Source: Ovis canadensis | Taxonomy: Eukaryota > Chordata > Mammalia > Artiodactyla > Bovidae | Length of the DNA: 64,000 nt | Assembly: GCF_042477335.2 (NCBI RefSeq) | Contig: NC_091246.1 | Coordinates: 17,357,001 to 17,421,000, forward strand | Direction of reading: 5' to 3' | In this document: in pieces, positions 10,929 to 22,311 of the stretch | Layout: every line of letters begins with the position of its first letter | Numbering within the stretch: the first letter of the stretch is position 1 | Notes under the pieces: model-generated | Told to the model about the DNA's origin: nothing | The model's input: only the letters and a program-made list of their open reading frames with translations | Databases searched by the model: none | Position numbers and translations under genes: made by a program

Positions 10929-11746
10929 ATGAAGACCTACAAGACCTTTTAGAACTAACGCCCAAAAAGGATGTCTTGTTCATTATAGGGGACTGGAATG
11001 CGAAAGTAGGAAGTCAAGAAACACCTGGAGTAACATGCAAATTTGGCCTTGGAGTACAGAATGAAGCAGGGCAAAGGCTAAGAGAGTTTTGCCAAGAGAA
11101 CACGCTGATCATAGCAAACACCCTCTTCCAATAACACAAGAGAAGACTCTACACATGGACATCACCAGATGGTCATCACCAAAATCAGATTGATTGTATT
11201 CTTTGCAACCAAAGATGGAGAAGCTCTATAAAGTCAACAAAAACAAGACCAGGAGCTGACTGTGGCTCAGATCATAAACTTCTTATTGCCAAATTCAGAC
11301 TTAAATCGAAGCAAGTACGGAAAACCACTAGACCATTCAGGTATGACCTAAATCAAACCCCGTATGATTATATAGTGGAAGTGAGAAATTGATTTAAGGG
11401 CCTAGATCTGATAGCTAGAGTGCCTGATGAACTTTGGACAGAGGTTCTTGACCTTGTACAGGAGACAGGGATCAAGACCATCCATATGGAAAAGAAATGC
11501 AAAAAAGCAACATGGCTGTCTGGGGAGGCCTTACAAATAGCTGTGAAAAGAAGAGAAGCGAAAAGCAAAGGGGAAAAGGAAAGATATAAGCATCTGAATG
11601 CAGAGTTTCAAAGAATAGCAAGAAGAGATAAGAAAGCCTTCCTCAGAGATCAATGCAAAGAAATGCAAAGAAATAGAGAAAAACAACAGAATGGGAAAGA
11701 TCTCTTCAAGAAAATTAGAGATACCAAGGGAACATTTCATGTAAAG
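10925..11746 (+). mobile_element. Inverted 5' part of the same BovB copy
   Basis: Orientation flips at 10925-10928. The plus strand now encodes the later endonuclease (DWNAKVGSQETPGV at about 10992) and the linker before the polymerase (EKERYKHLNAEFQRIARR, near 11571). It ends near the point where the minus half would begin, with only a short piece missing. The layout is that of a 5' inversion. Confidence 0.92.
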
Positions 11747-12918
11747 GGTCATTAGAGAATACATTTAATAGATATAACCTATAATTTATGCAATAGCCTA
11801 AGATATTGACAGATCAAGTTAGAAATGAAGCTATTTTCTCATAAAGAACCATTTGGTAAAAGTAAAATAAAAATTTAATAATAATAATTTAAAAATGAAA
11901 CTCTGTCCCATGAAGCCCTGAAGTTCAGCAAAGGTGGCTCAAGGATGAAAGAGGAGGATGAGATAACAGACCCCCAGTGTCCCTGCCCTACTTCAGAAAC
12001 AGTACCACTCTTCCTGCCACTTTCATCTATTTCATCTATATGAGATTTTGCGTATGATTTTATCTGAAAAATGGTCACCATCGCCTAAAAAACTGTTTGA
12101 AACACATTGTACTAGAAGCTTTATATTTGGTTTATTTGGGGACACTGTGATTTGTAAATAGGCTTTTTTGTTTATTTAATAATCACTAAATTGGCTTCTT
12201 TTAACAAGCACAATTTATCTAATTCTAGCTTTTGGAATGTGTGTTCTCCTTGATTGCATCACAGGTTTCTCCTGCCACCTGGTGGCAACAGACGTCTATT
12301 GCAGGGGCAATGTCTAAAATTAGCCGGTATCTGCTGAAGTTGCAAATACAGCCCACAAAGCTATTCTTAGAGATTTTTTAAAATGTCCAATTACAAGTTA
12401 CAAGACAATTCTACATCCATTGTATTATTTTTTCCTCCCACCAGATTTCACAGTGGGTATTCGTATTCTTTCCTATTTTCAGCAGAGAAAGAAGCAGCTC
12501 AAGGGCTAAGGAACTGACCTTAGATGGTAGCCAGACAATAATGGGATTAGAACTCAGCCCCAAACTTGCAACAGCCATGAGAGTGATAGCTTCCTGACAA
12601 TCTTTAAGGTCTTAAATCTAGGAAGATATTTGGGCTGGAGGTACAATATTGGTGGCCATCAGAATAGAAGAAATATTTGAAGGTTGATCAAAACTTGAAA
12701 CCAAGAAAAATGACACAATGGGGTTCCAATAAACAAACCAAGATGGCCTGGCTTAGGGACAGCAGGTTAAAGAAAAGGAAGCTCATACTGCTGGCAGTCT
12801 GAAGTCACAGTCTGAAGAATGGACATCTTTGTCTATTATGTGACAATGCATAGTAAGGAGGAGGAGGAAGAAAGAGAGGAAGGGGCACAGGAGACTTAAC
12901 AGCTCTACTCTCCACTCT
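11747..12918. other. Intergenic sequence with a CTCF-like motif
   Basis: No recognised mobile element or gene. It contains a candidate CTCF site at 12272-12285 (separate entry). Confidence 0.4.
12272..12285 (-). promoter_or_regulatory. CTCF-like binding motif
   Basis: The minus strand reads CCACCAGGTGGCAG, which fits the 14-base CTCF core (CCASYAGRKGGCRS) at every position. It lies in non-repetitive sequence downstream of TMEM38B. Binding is not shown by sequence. Confidence 0.4.
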
Positions 12919-13216
12919 ACTCTCCACGGTCTGCTGCTGCCAAGTCACTTCAGTCGTGTCCGACTCTGTGCGACCCCATAGACGGCAGCCCACCAGGCTC
13001 CCCCGTCCCTGGGATTCTCCAGGCAAGAACACTGGAGTGGATTGCCATTTCCTTCTCCAATGCATGAAAGTGAAAAGTGAAAGTGAGGTCGCTCAGTCAT
13101 GTCTGACTCTTCACGACCCCATGGACTGGAGCCTACCAGGCTCCTCCATCCATGGGATTTTCCAGGCAAGAGTACTGGAGTAGGATGCCATCGCCTTCTC
13201 CGACTCTCCATGGTCT
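12919..13216 (-). mobile_element. Bov-A2 SINE with 14-base target-site duplication
   Basis: A full dimeric Bov-A2 in reverse, with two Bov-A units joined near 13060 by ATGCATGAAAGTGAAAAGTG. The flanks ACTCTCCACGGTCT (12919-12932) and ACTCTCCATGGTCT (13203-13216) differ at one base. Confidence 0.95.
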
Positions 13217-13899
13217 AGGTCAAATTAAAAACTCTAGCCCATATTTGTTATGAGAAATGCAAATGTGACAAAAAGTAACAATGAAGTATGACTGTTCACA
13301 GCCTCTTTCCCTCCTTACCTCTCTTTCCCTAAACGATTATTTCTTGCCAGTTATTCAATCAGTGCCTGGACATTTTTATAAATAGTGGGATAATCAACAA
13401 GAGAGGGAATATAAGAGAGAGAGGATACCTCTTAAAAGGAAAAGGAGAATTAAAAGCAGAAAAGGAAATGAAGAACAAATGGAAAGAATGTATCCAGACA
13501 TGGGAGACCTTACAAGCTGGGTTTAGAGTTTGGAGTGGGAGAGAAGTGAAGCTTTGATAGTGTGTGTTGTATGGGAGATTAGTAAAGAGAGAATCTAGCT
13601 GGGCATAGCCTTAGACGGGTCACCAGGTAGGAGCAGTCACACAAGCAAGACAGCAAGTCACGAATCCAGGCAGATGGCCAGAGGTGCACAAAGGGCCACA
13701 GGTCAAAATTCCTGAGGAAGAGCCCAAGGCCAGTTGCGACTTTGAGGCGAAGTCTACGACAGAAACCAGCTCATCAGCAGAGATGGATCCTGAGCAATAG
13801 ATGCCGAAGAGAAAGGGTCATATTCCACTGAACAAAGGAGAGAAGGAGATTGAAGAAACCTTCTGACATATTCAAGTGCAATAGGAGAGAACTCTGTCC
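13217..13899. other. Purine-rich intergenic sequence
   Basis: Rich in AGAGAG and GGAAA runs around 13400-13560. No gene or clear repeat. Confidence 0.4.
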
Positions 13900-14010
13900 A
13901 GGCTTAAGAGCACAGCTCTGCCATTTTCTAACTGGTGAACTTGGAGACTTCCTCCCCTCTCTGAGCTTCCATGCATCCTCTGGATAGTGAGATGTGGCTG
14001 GTGACCGCTG
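13900..14010 (+). mobile_element. MIR SINE remnant
   Basis: AAGAGCACAGCTCTGCCATTTTCTAACTGGTGAACTTGGAG, read in short blocks, follows the MIR core order (gCTCTGCCAcTTacTAgctgtGTGAccTTGG). Diverged. Confidence 0.6.
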
Positions 14011-14779
14011 AGGGCTCTTTTGGCCCTGACCCTCAGCCTCAGCACCCCACTGGGCTGCAGGCACTCTAGCTGTCTCCTTCCCCCGGGACAGGTGAGATTG
14101 AGAGAAGCTGGTCCCCTTTGACTGCTGTTGCCAAGGGAAGGCCCACCACCAACCCCAGCCTAGCAGCTTTCTCATCACCACAGCCTTCTCCGTTGTCTCC
14201 CACCTGCCTTTGGTGCATGACCACCACAAGGCTCCAACACTGCATCCCTCAGCATTCCCCGTGCTCTGGGCCTCTGCCTTTGCTCTGTCCTCTCTCTACC
14301 CAAAACAGGAATGTCACCTGCCAAACACTGTTTTATGCCCCTAAATATTGTCTATGATGGGAAGGAGCATTGCTCTCTTCTCTGATTCCTAGACTCCTAG
14401 AACTCTGGAGTTGAATGAGTTTATGATCATTATTTGTCTTCCAGTTCAGATGTAATCTGTCGGTATTCAATAAATATTTACTGATTCATTTATCAAGCGA
14501 TGTATTAAGTTAATAAACAAGTGGATGTGCAATGCTAACAAATGCACACACTTTTCACTATATTCACTGCCAACATCTCTATCATCTGAATTTTTCTAGT
14601 AATTCTTAACTGTTCTGCTTATATCTGCATCCTTGTCCATCTTTCCTCCTTTAAAAACTTTAGACATAATATTTATCAGAGCTCTCTGCTCTACTCAGAG
14701 CTCTCCTAAGAGAGTTAAAGGCATTTGCAAACTCCTGTATGATCAAGGAAATCCCTTGTACCACACTTTGCCTCTATCA
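14011..14779. other. Intergenic sequence, nothing firm
   Basis: A minus-strand frame of 151 codons (13774-14229) overlaps the MIR remnant and shows no domain. I treat it as chance. Confidence 0.35.
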
Positions 14780-15115
14780 CTCCACTCCAGCCACACTGAC
14801 TTCCTTGGTGTCCTGCAAACATGCCCTAACTCTAACTCTTCTGGGACTCTGCCCCCAAATACCTGCCTGGCTCACCCCCTCACAGCCTTCAACTCTTTGT
14901 TCTCATGACATTTTCTCATGGAGGGTTTCCCTGTCTACCATATAATTTTCAACATGGAATTCCCTACAGCTTCTCCAGCTTTACAATAGATGACATAATT
15001 TACATACTGTATTTACTGTCTATCTCTTCCAGTAAGTTCCATGAGGAGGGGCCTGGGGTCTGTTTCATCCACTGCTTTATCCACAGTAGCTTGGCACTCA
15101 ACATTTGAAATCCCT
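14780..15115 (+). mobile_element. L2 LINE 3' fragment
   Basis: GTAAGTTCCATGAGGAGGGG, TCATCCACTGCTTTATCCAC and GGCACTCAACATTTG match the sense order of the L2 3' end. No coding capacity. Confidence 0.65.
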
Positions 15116-16284
15116 GGTTCTCAAGGTGTTCGACTACAGCATGGTATCTCATTCAAGTAAGCTAATCCAGCAGGCAAAATAGTTTGAACCTTTTGTTGTG
15201 GTCTTTAAAAACTCTGGAGAAGATGGCAACCGTAATCCAAGTAAGATGTCTTAAAATTTTCCCTTCTACCCTAATTCTTAGATTCCAGAGCTGCTTCCTC
15301 CAACATCTTCACGTCTCTCTCTGAACCCTCCCCAGGTACCCTGTCCATGTGAGATCTTTATTCTCCTTCCTCGTGGAACCACTCCACCTACATCCCCAGC
15401 AGGACTTCTGCTCCTCCTGCCTCAGAGCCACACTAGGATGGCTCCCTACTGAGGGAAGGGTCGAGTCCTCTAAGGAGCAAGGTTCTCTCTGTGCGCTCTT
15501 CCCAAGGTAACTGTAATAAAGAAATTTGGGGGTAATAAATTTGTCCATTTCTTAAAAATGCAACCTCAGAGAGCAAACAGGCCAGGGACTCCAAAATGTT
15601 CCCAAAGAGTCACTATATGTGTTATTGAGGCACTTGTCATTAACTTACCTATGAGCAGTGGGGTAGAAGTTAGAGACTTCCCTCCCCTCTAGTCTGTTTT
15701 TTTCTGTAGAGTTTGGAGGCTGGGGGACTGGAGCAACTAGCTAGAAGAGAAACTGAGTCAAGCCCTGGCAGTCCTGTCCCCATACTCAGGTGCTCAGCTC
15801 TCTGTTTGGGAAGTCTGGCTACCTAGAGAAGCATTTTCCAGGAAACAGCCAGGCCACAAAGTTCTCAGTTCCAGAGACCTGGTTATCTCAGTTGGTGGAC
15901 AAGACTCTCAAGTTAAGAGAATAGGCACTTATTTGGAGAAAAACCCAAGAGTGATAGGACCCCAGAGCTTCTGTCCTTGAATCAGAGGAACTAAAGAACA
16001 GGGACCAGAATTACCACCTGAGCCATCACCAGAAGGGAGAGGGAAGAGCTGGGACCAAAGGTGAGCCAAGCACTCAGGAATTCCCTTGAGAGGAAATGTC
16101 GTGCAGGAAAGGAGACCGGGAGAGTCGTGATGGGATCACTTGGTCCCAATCAGGCCTGAGGGCCTTCACTCTAAGCATGTGAGCAAAGCTGCCCTTGGTC
16201 AAAATGGACACAAGGTCTGAAGCAAATGAAGCTACAGGTGGAGCCATCAGAGGACACAGGGTGGTCAGAAAATTCATCTATTTA
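15116..16284. other. Intergenic sequence, nothing recognised
   Basis: No element or gene identified; open frames are short and lack motifs. Confidence 0.4.
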
Positions 16285-16340
16285 TTCATCCCACAAATAT
16301 TTATTGAGTGCCTACTATTGCCAGGTACTCTAGGGGCTGA
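16285..16340 (-). mobile_element. L2-like 3' end remnant
   Basis: CACAAATATTTATTGAGTGC followed by CTACTATTGCCAGGTAC is the usual reverse of an L2 3' terminus. Confidence 0.5.
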
Positions 16341-16369
16341 CATCCTAGTCAAGTGACAAATCTCTATTT

Positions 16370-16617
16370 GGGGGACTTCCCTGGGAGACACGGGTCCGAT
16401 CCCTGGTCCAGGAAGATCCCAAGTGCCAAGGGGCAACTAAGTTCATGCATCACAAGTACTGAAGCCCAGGCACCTAGAGCCCAGCTCCACAACACAAGAA
16501 ACTACCGCAGTGAGCAGCCCACGCGCCACAACTAGAGACCAGGGCCCACTCATCGCAGCCAGAGGAGGCCTGCACACAGCAACAAAGACCCAGCCAGTGC
16601 AGCAAGAAAAAAAAAAC
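16370..16617 (+). mobile_element. CHR-type tRNA-derived SINE
   Basis: The head GGGGGACTTCCCTGGG is followed by the CHR body (CACAAGTACTGAAGCCCAGG, CACAACTAGAGACCAGGGCC, CAGAGGAGGCCTGCACACAG) and an A10 tail at 16607-16616. This family is shared by whales, hippos and ruminants. Confidence 0.85.
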
Positions 16618-17654
16618 ACCTCTCTCTGGGACAAGTCAGAACTAGAGAACGTCCTCAGTACCTGCTCAGTCCACGCCCTATGGTAACTCTGACAAGAAAC
16701 TGCAGGGAGTCCAGTCAGCTTGTGCTACATATTTATTTTAACCCCAGAAAAAGTTTAACAACCAAAATAAAATCATAGTGCCTTGAAAAATAAAAGAATG
16801 TCCATGGTTGATTTTATTATTGTTATTTCCTAGAACTCTAGGCAGCCTACTCAGGATTCCAGGATTCCACAGAGCACAATTTAAAATCCTTTGTCCTCAG
16901 TCAGGCTGACCTTCCAAAAACCAGGTGTGTACTCTCTTTATTCCCCCAGCAGCAGTAGCAGGGAGATATATCAAAGGAGAGTGAGCTAGGCTTCATTACG
17001 GGAGCTCTGAGGCTCGAACTGGGCCTCCCAGAGGGTCCATGTGGACTTATAAATAGATGAAGTAAAAGAGTAAATAATGAATTTGTGCAATTGGAGGAAA
17101 AAGCTCTGAAGCAGTTCTGGCGATGTGGAGACAACCATTTAAAAAACAGTGCCTGAGCACGCATCTCACCCAGCAGATATAATGGCTTCATATACATTCA
17201 TGAGCTTTGGTCTCCCAACTCTTCCTCTTTTTCAATCACAATCATAAAAGACAAAGAAAAAGTGAGAGGGGAGAGAAAGACAGATAAACTTTAAGGCTCC
17301 GAATTGCAAACACAACCTACAGTTTGTGAATTGCTTGGAGACCTTTGGAGGGAGAATCAAGGAAATGAAAAGTAGAACATACAGGAATATTGCTGTTTAG
17401 GGGAAAGTCTCTGCTCTGGGCATAAAATCTTGTCTGGAGAATGGCTGAGAGGCACAGCCTGAACGCAAGATTGCCTTGTATAAAGGACGTGCCTTGTTCT
17501 TCACTCTGCATTCCTGTCTGCCTCCTGTGGCTGTCTCCAAGGTCATTTACTTGTGCAAGTACCAAGGTTCTATGGTTTTAGTGATATGAAAAAACAAGGG
17601 CCCAGGAGGCCTGGCTCTGCTTGTCAGCTTCTGTTATCCCAACACTCCCAAGTA
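16618..17654. other. Intergenic sequence, nothing recognised
   Basis: No recognised repeat or credible coding region. Confidence 0.4.
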
Positions 17655-17708
17655 AATCTTTTTTTAAAGTGAGATATAGTTGATTTAAGGATATTACATT
17701 AGTTTCAG
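17655..17708 (-). mobile_element. Ruminant L1 3'-terminal fragment
   Basis: TGAGATATAGTTGATTTAAG followed by ATTACATTAGTTTCAG is the reverse of the L1 3' end. A Bov-tA abuts it. Confidence 0.7.
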
Positions 17709-17912
17709 GTGGAGCCTGGGTAGGGCAGTGGTAAGAATCCTCCTGTCAATGTAGGAGCAGCAGGTTGGATCCCTGGGTCAGGAAGATCCCCTGGAAGAGG
17801 AAATGGCAACCCACTCCAGTAGTCTTGCCTGGAAAACTCCATGGACAGAGGAGCCTGGCCGGCTACAGTTCATGGGGCTGCAAAGAGTCAGACTTGACTG
17901 CGCGACAGCACA
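17709..17912 (+). mobile_element. Bov-tA SINE
   Basis: Sense copy with head GTGGAGCCTGGGTAGGGCAG, GGATCCCTGGGTCAGGAAG and body GGCAACCCACTCCAGTAGTC, ending near GACTGCGCGACAG. Confidence 0.9.
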
Positions 17913-17954
17913 CATGGGCCAGGTCGCTCTTCTGAGAGGCCAACCTGCCACCAG

Positions 17955-18075
17955 GTCAAGGGGTCTCAGAGCTCGAACCATGGAGTCTGATTTCCCGAGT
18001 TTAAATCCTAGCTCAGCCACTTTTTGTTTAACCTGCACTTTCTTCCATAAAAGAGTTAAGGTCATCTGCAAAAAA
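17955..18075 (+). mobile_element. MIR SINE remnant
   Basis: ATGGAGTCTGATTTCCCGAG and AATCCTAGCTCAGCCACTTT follow the MIR core order in sense. Confidence 0.6.
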
Positions 18076-18149
18076 AAAGGCTTTTCAGTTTCGTGCATTT
18101 ATACACGTGTCGCCTGGTGATTTGGGTAGGGGAATTTATTGTTTTTAGA

Positions 18150-18172
18150 AATAAACACGCACACACACACAG
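18150..18172. repeat. Short (CA)n tract
   Basis: AAACACGCACACACACACAC, an interrupted CA repeat. Confidence 0.8.
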
Positions 18173-18179
18173 TGAGGAA

Positions 18180-18660
18180 GTCAGCTGCCAGTAACTTGAG
18201 GTCAAGTTATTGTTATGTGCTAGGGTCTTGTGTCCTCAAAGGCAAGTGCGCGGTCTAACTTCAGCGGGAAGGAATCGAGCAGTGTGGCCGAAAGGGATGA
18301 ACGAGAGATCACAGGCCAGCTTCCGTTTCCACACCAGGCTGTGTGCTTAGACCAAAGGCAGCCGAGAGGCAAGCAGCCAGCTCAGCGGGGTCACGGGGCT
18401 CGGGTGCCCCTTCCCTGTGAGTGAGACTGACCCCAGGCCCTGGAAAGCTGTTAGGGGGCTCGGGGCTGCCAGAGGAGCAGCTCTTCAGAAGAGATGTGAG
18501 ATGAAGGTCGTACCCATTTGTGTTGAGCCCTGGCCTCGCTGCAGCGCTGAGTAGCCTTGGCCCAGGGCCAGCTTGGATAATTACATTTCACCTGCCCAGA
18601 CTCCCCCATGGCTTCCCCTGAGAGGCGTATTCCTCTTCCACAGCTGCCGTGATCCAAAAC
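18180..18660. other. GC-richer segment with CpG sites, function unknown
   Basis: Compared with its AT-rich surroundings this stretch has a higher GC content and several CpGs (for example GTGCGCGG near 18246 and AGCGGGGTCACGGGGCTCG near 18385). No repeat is recognised. It could be an unmethylated or regulatory segment, or unremarkable unique DNA. Confidence 0.3.
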
Positions 18661-18754
18661 ATAAATACTCTCTCAAAGGCAGTATTCTATGCCTGGGTAG
18701 CTGAGGTTTAGTTCCTTAAAAGGAAAATCCTCTTGTAACTACATACTTACTCTC
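18661..18754. other. Short intergenic spacer
   Basis: No feature recognised. Confidence 0.4.
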
Positions 18755-19210
18755 ATTCCTTCATTCCTTCGGCAAATAGTTATTAAGCAGCTACTTAATA
18801 AGTGCTAAGCACAGTGCGGAGAGCCAGAGTGAGGAAATGAGTAAGACAATAAATTCTCTGGCCCTGAAGCAGCTCACAGTCTAGCAGGAAAACCATCAGG
18901 ATGAATAGTGAATGTCTTTTAAAATGAAATCTACCTGGAGAACCAAAAAGAAAGATTCCAGATCTGCACAGAAGAGTTAAGGATGGTTTCCAGTGTCGGC
19001 GATGTGGAAACTGAGCTGTTAACTAGAACCTCAGTAAGCAGATAATGAATAAGAACATGCAGAGCAGCGGACAAGAGGATATGCAGAGCAAGAGGGTATG
19101 AAAGAGCTTGGAACTGACAGAACGAAAGACAAGAGTGACAGGAGTATACAGTAGGAGAGGGGTAAGAAGAGGAGGAGGCTGGAAACAGAGTCCCTGGTAA
19201 GAAGTGAAGA
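18755..19210. mobile_element. Ancient mammalian repeat (L2-like start)
   Basis: TTCGGCAAATAGTTATTAAG, AGTGCTAAGCACAGTGCGG and CTCACAGTCTAGCAGG match a common old mammalian repeat that starts like a reversed L2 end. The family call is tentative. Confidence 0.45.
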
Positions 19211-19684
19211 GCCTGGAATATTACAATAAGGATGTGTTTGCAGCACCTGAAGATTTTAAGCCATGGAGCAACCAGTCCATCCATGTTTATAAAGTCACTC
19301 TGCAGCAGTGTGGACAGGAGAGTGGGGAAACTAAAGAGCAAAGATCAGAAACATCAAAAATATGGCACTCTTCTCCTATACCCAATAAGAGGCAGTGGGA
19401 GAGAGGGGCAGACAGATATGTGTTCAGGATGGGAAATCAACAGGTTCCTAGTGCCTGGTGGGATGAAAAGTGAGAGAGTAAAAGAACCTAGAAGAGTGGG
19501 CAGCTGGGTGGATGGTGGGACTATTAACCGGCCATAAAGGGGGCTCGCTCGGGGCCACAGAAGGCAGCCACGAATGTAGGTCTGGGCTCATGAACTCACA
19601 GAAGTTCTCCACAAGCACCGCTGCATTTTATCAACAAATTTATCTCTGGAGGTTCTACACCTGGGTCCACAAACCTGAGCTACC
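19211..19684. other. Intergenic sequence, nothing recognised
   Basis: Overlapping plus-strand frames of 89 and 101 codons (19204-19537) show no domain; treated as chance. Confidence 0.35.
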
Positions 19685-19835
19685 AATCCCGGAGAGGGCA
19701 TGTTAAAACACATATTTCTGGGGCCCATCCCAGAGTTTTAGAAGGTCTAGGGTTCCCTCCCCAATAATTATATTTCTAACAAATTCCCTGTGATGTTGAT
19801 GCACCTGACCTGGATGTCATGCAAGAACCTCTACT
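19685..19835 (+). mobile_element. MER5-type (hAT) DNA transposon remnant
   Basis: TGTTAAAACACATATTTCTG, GGGGCCCATCCCAGAGTTTT and ATATTTCTAACAAATTCCC match MER5A in sense, in order. Confidence 0.75.
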
Positions 19836-20064
19836 CTAGACTTTCGTATGGGCTGTTTTACCCTGCTTGATCTGAGATTATCTCTGGGTGGGTGAAGACG
19901 ATCAAAAATGTTCCTTTTTACCACCAGAATTTCAAGGATTCAGTTATAAACTTTAAGAACAAGTGTTTGTATTTAGTGGTGCTTAATCTCCCATTTTTTT
20001 TCTCAAATGACAGGGTTTTAAAACATGTTAGCCAATAATAGGTAACGTGTTTTTTTTTTTTGAA

Positions 20065-20170
20065 GGTCAGCTACATGCCAGGCATCATGCTAAACATTTT
20101 TCATACACTGTCTCATTTAGTCCCATGGAAGTGAATACCATTACAACTCCCATGTCTCAGGTGAGGATAA
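20065..20170 (-). mobile_element. MIR SINE remnant
   Basis: GCCAGGCATCATGCTAAACA, TGTCTCATTTAGTCCCATGG and TCTCAGGTGAGGATA are the reverse MIR order. Confidence 0.65.
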
Positions 20171-20175
20171 GAGTA

Positions 20176-20455
20176 AGTGAAAGTCACTCTCTATGCGACC
20201 CCATGAACTATACAGTCGATGGAATTCTCCAGGCCAGAATACTGGAGTGGGTAGCCTTTCCCTTCTCCAGGGAATCTTTCCAACCCAGGGATTGAATCCA
20301 GGTCTCCCACATTGCAGGTGGATTCTTTACTAGCTGAGCCACCAGCGAAGCCCAAGAATACTGGAGTGGGTAGCCTATCCCTTCTCCAGAGGATCTTCCT
20401 GACCCAGGAATCAAACCAGGGTCACCTGCATTGCAGGAGGATTCTTTACCATACT
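20176..20455 (-). mobile_element. Composite Bov-tA SINE (body plus two tRNA heads)
   Basis: In reverse it has a Bov-A body, a tRNA-like head ending GAGCCACCAGCGAAGCCC, and then a second AGAATACTGGAGTGGGTAGC block with another head ending near ATTCTTTACC. The same composite is at 54413-54718, so it is a subfamily structure rather than a local event. Confidence 0.88.
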
Positions 20456-21136
20456 GATAATAGTTAAAATCAACCCAAGATCAAGTTGTTATTAAATGGC
20501 AGATTTACTAGAATCTATGCTCCAATACTATAGCTTACCGCATCCTTTAGCATCCCGTATTTTGTTCTATAAAATAGGTTAGCTATTTCACAGAACAAGA
20601 CCAGAATTTTTCCACATCCTATTATGTCATTAACCTACAGTGCTTTCCTGAATCTGTTTGCAAAAATCTGCCAGCACATAGCTGGCAGACACGATAGAGT
20701 GTAACAATCATCTTTCAGCTTCTTAATAACCCTTGTGCATTGAACAATCAAGAAAATGGAAGGGTCAAGTGGAAGGCAACGCCCTGTAGGGCTATGATTG
20801 TGTTTGAGGATTTTCTGTGATGACGCCTGGGGGATATATGGGCATTCTCAGCATATTAAGAGTGTAAGAACCTCTCACAACATCTGTTCCAACAACATCT
20901 CTAGACAGTACATGCAGTATCATCCTTAAAAGACAATGTTCAGAAAGCCCTAAGCCATTGTTAAGAATTTTTTTGGCCACCTCCAAAGAGGAAAGCAAAC
21001 AAAGCAAGCAATTCAAGTCCCAGCTCTCTACATGCAGCTCTACTGGTTATTTAGAATCGAGTAGTTATTTAGCCACTAGGTTACATGCCTAAACTGTGAG
21101 ACAGAATGTGCCCTATGAGACTATACAACATCAGAA
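20456..21136. other. Intergenic sequence, nothing recognised
   Basis: No recognised repeat or gene. Confidence 0.4.
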
Positions 21137-21399
21137 ATCTGTGACCTAGGACTTCCCTGGTGGTCCAGTGGTTGAGCCCACTGGCCAAGTGCAGGGGACA
21201 CGGGTTTGAACCCTGCTCAGGGAAGAGTCCACATTCTATGGGGCAACCAATCCCATGCGCCACAACTACTGAATTCACATACTCTAGAGCCCAGGCACCA
21301 CAACAAGAGAGTAGCCCCTGCTCACCCCAATTAGAGATAAAGTCTGCGTACAGCAACAAAAACTCAGCCCCCACCTCCCCCCAAAAAATTGTGACCTGT
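21137..21399 (+). mobile_element. CHR-type SINE with short target duplication
   Basis: Head GGACTTCCCTGGTGGTCCAG at about 21149, CHR body (CCAGGCACCACAACAAGAGA) and A-rich end near 21388. TGTGACCT occurs on both sides (21140-21147 and 21390-21397). Confidence 0.85.
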
Positions 21400-22020
21400 A
21401 CACCCGGGTTATTTTAATGTAAATTCCTAAAAGCTGGGGATTACGAGTATGGTTGCTTGAGGAAGCCACGTGGACCAGGACACCCCTCTTGTGAGGACAT
21501 GAAACTCTTTAAAGGGCATATGTGAGTGCCCTTCTGGAAAAGACAGTGCTAAAGAAAATTTCAGGAGGAGGACCCTCCCCAAACTGTCCCAGAACCAAGG
21601 CTGACCCACAGTCCGAGGCTTACTAGCAGGGTTCCTGGGATTAGGTTTCTTGTCATAGGCAAATTCCCAAAGTAAGCCTTCATATGTAAGCCTTCTCCCA
21701 AATCTGTCCATATTACTGGATTTCAGTCTCAGCACGAACCTGGACTTGACTCTCGGTCCCTGAGGCTCAGGTCTGGAAGTCTCACTCTACTTGATTCCAG
21801 GAGCCCTCCCACCCCGTTTACCAGGGCCTAGGCACTAGTATCCATAACAGTCCCACCACCAAAAATTATCTCCACACCTGCTGCTGGCTAATATTCTTAC
21901 TTCAGACTGGGCAGAACAGCACTAACAGAATGCTGCCTCCTGTCTGAATTCCAGCAAAATCTTGGCTTTAGCTCCTGCTGCCTTGCTGCAGACACAACAC
22001 TGCCTGTTGGACACAGTTGT
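21400..22020. other. Intergenic sequence, nothing recognised
   Basis: A 102-codon minus-strand frame (21427-21735) has no known motif. Confidence 0.4.
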
Positions 22021-22311
22021 GTCCAAGGCTGCTGCTGCTGCTGCTGCTGCTAAGTCACTTCAGTTGTGTCTGACTCTGTGCAACCCCATAGATGGCAGCC
22101 CACCAGGCTCCCCCGTCCCTGGGATTCTCCAGGCAAGAACACTGGAGTGGGTTGCCATTTCCTTCTCCAATGCATGAAAGCAGTCGCTCAGTCGTGTCTG
22201 ACTCTTCGCGACCCCATGGACTGCAGCCAACCAGGCTCCTCCACCCATGGGATTTTTCCAGGCAAAAGAACTGGAGTCAGGTGCCATTGCCTTCTCCAGT
22301 CCAAGGCTGCT
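22021..22311 (-). mobile_element. Bov-A2 SINE with (CTG)n tail and perfect 13-base target duplication
   Basis: The flanks GTCCAAGGCTGCT are identical at 22021-22033 and 22299-22311. The reversed Bov-A2 tail is expanded to about seven GCT units, and two Bov-A units follow. Confidence 0.96.

Noticed and set aside
13774-14229. 151-codon minus-strand frame as a coding gene
   Set aside because: No known domain, low-complexity composition, overlaps a MIR remnant, and no splice or promoter context.
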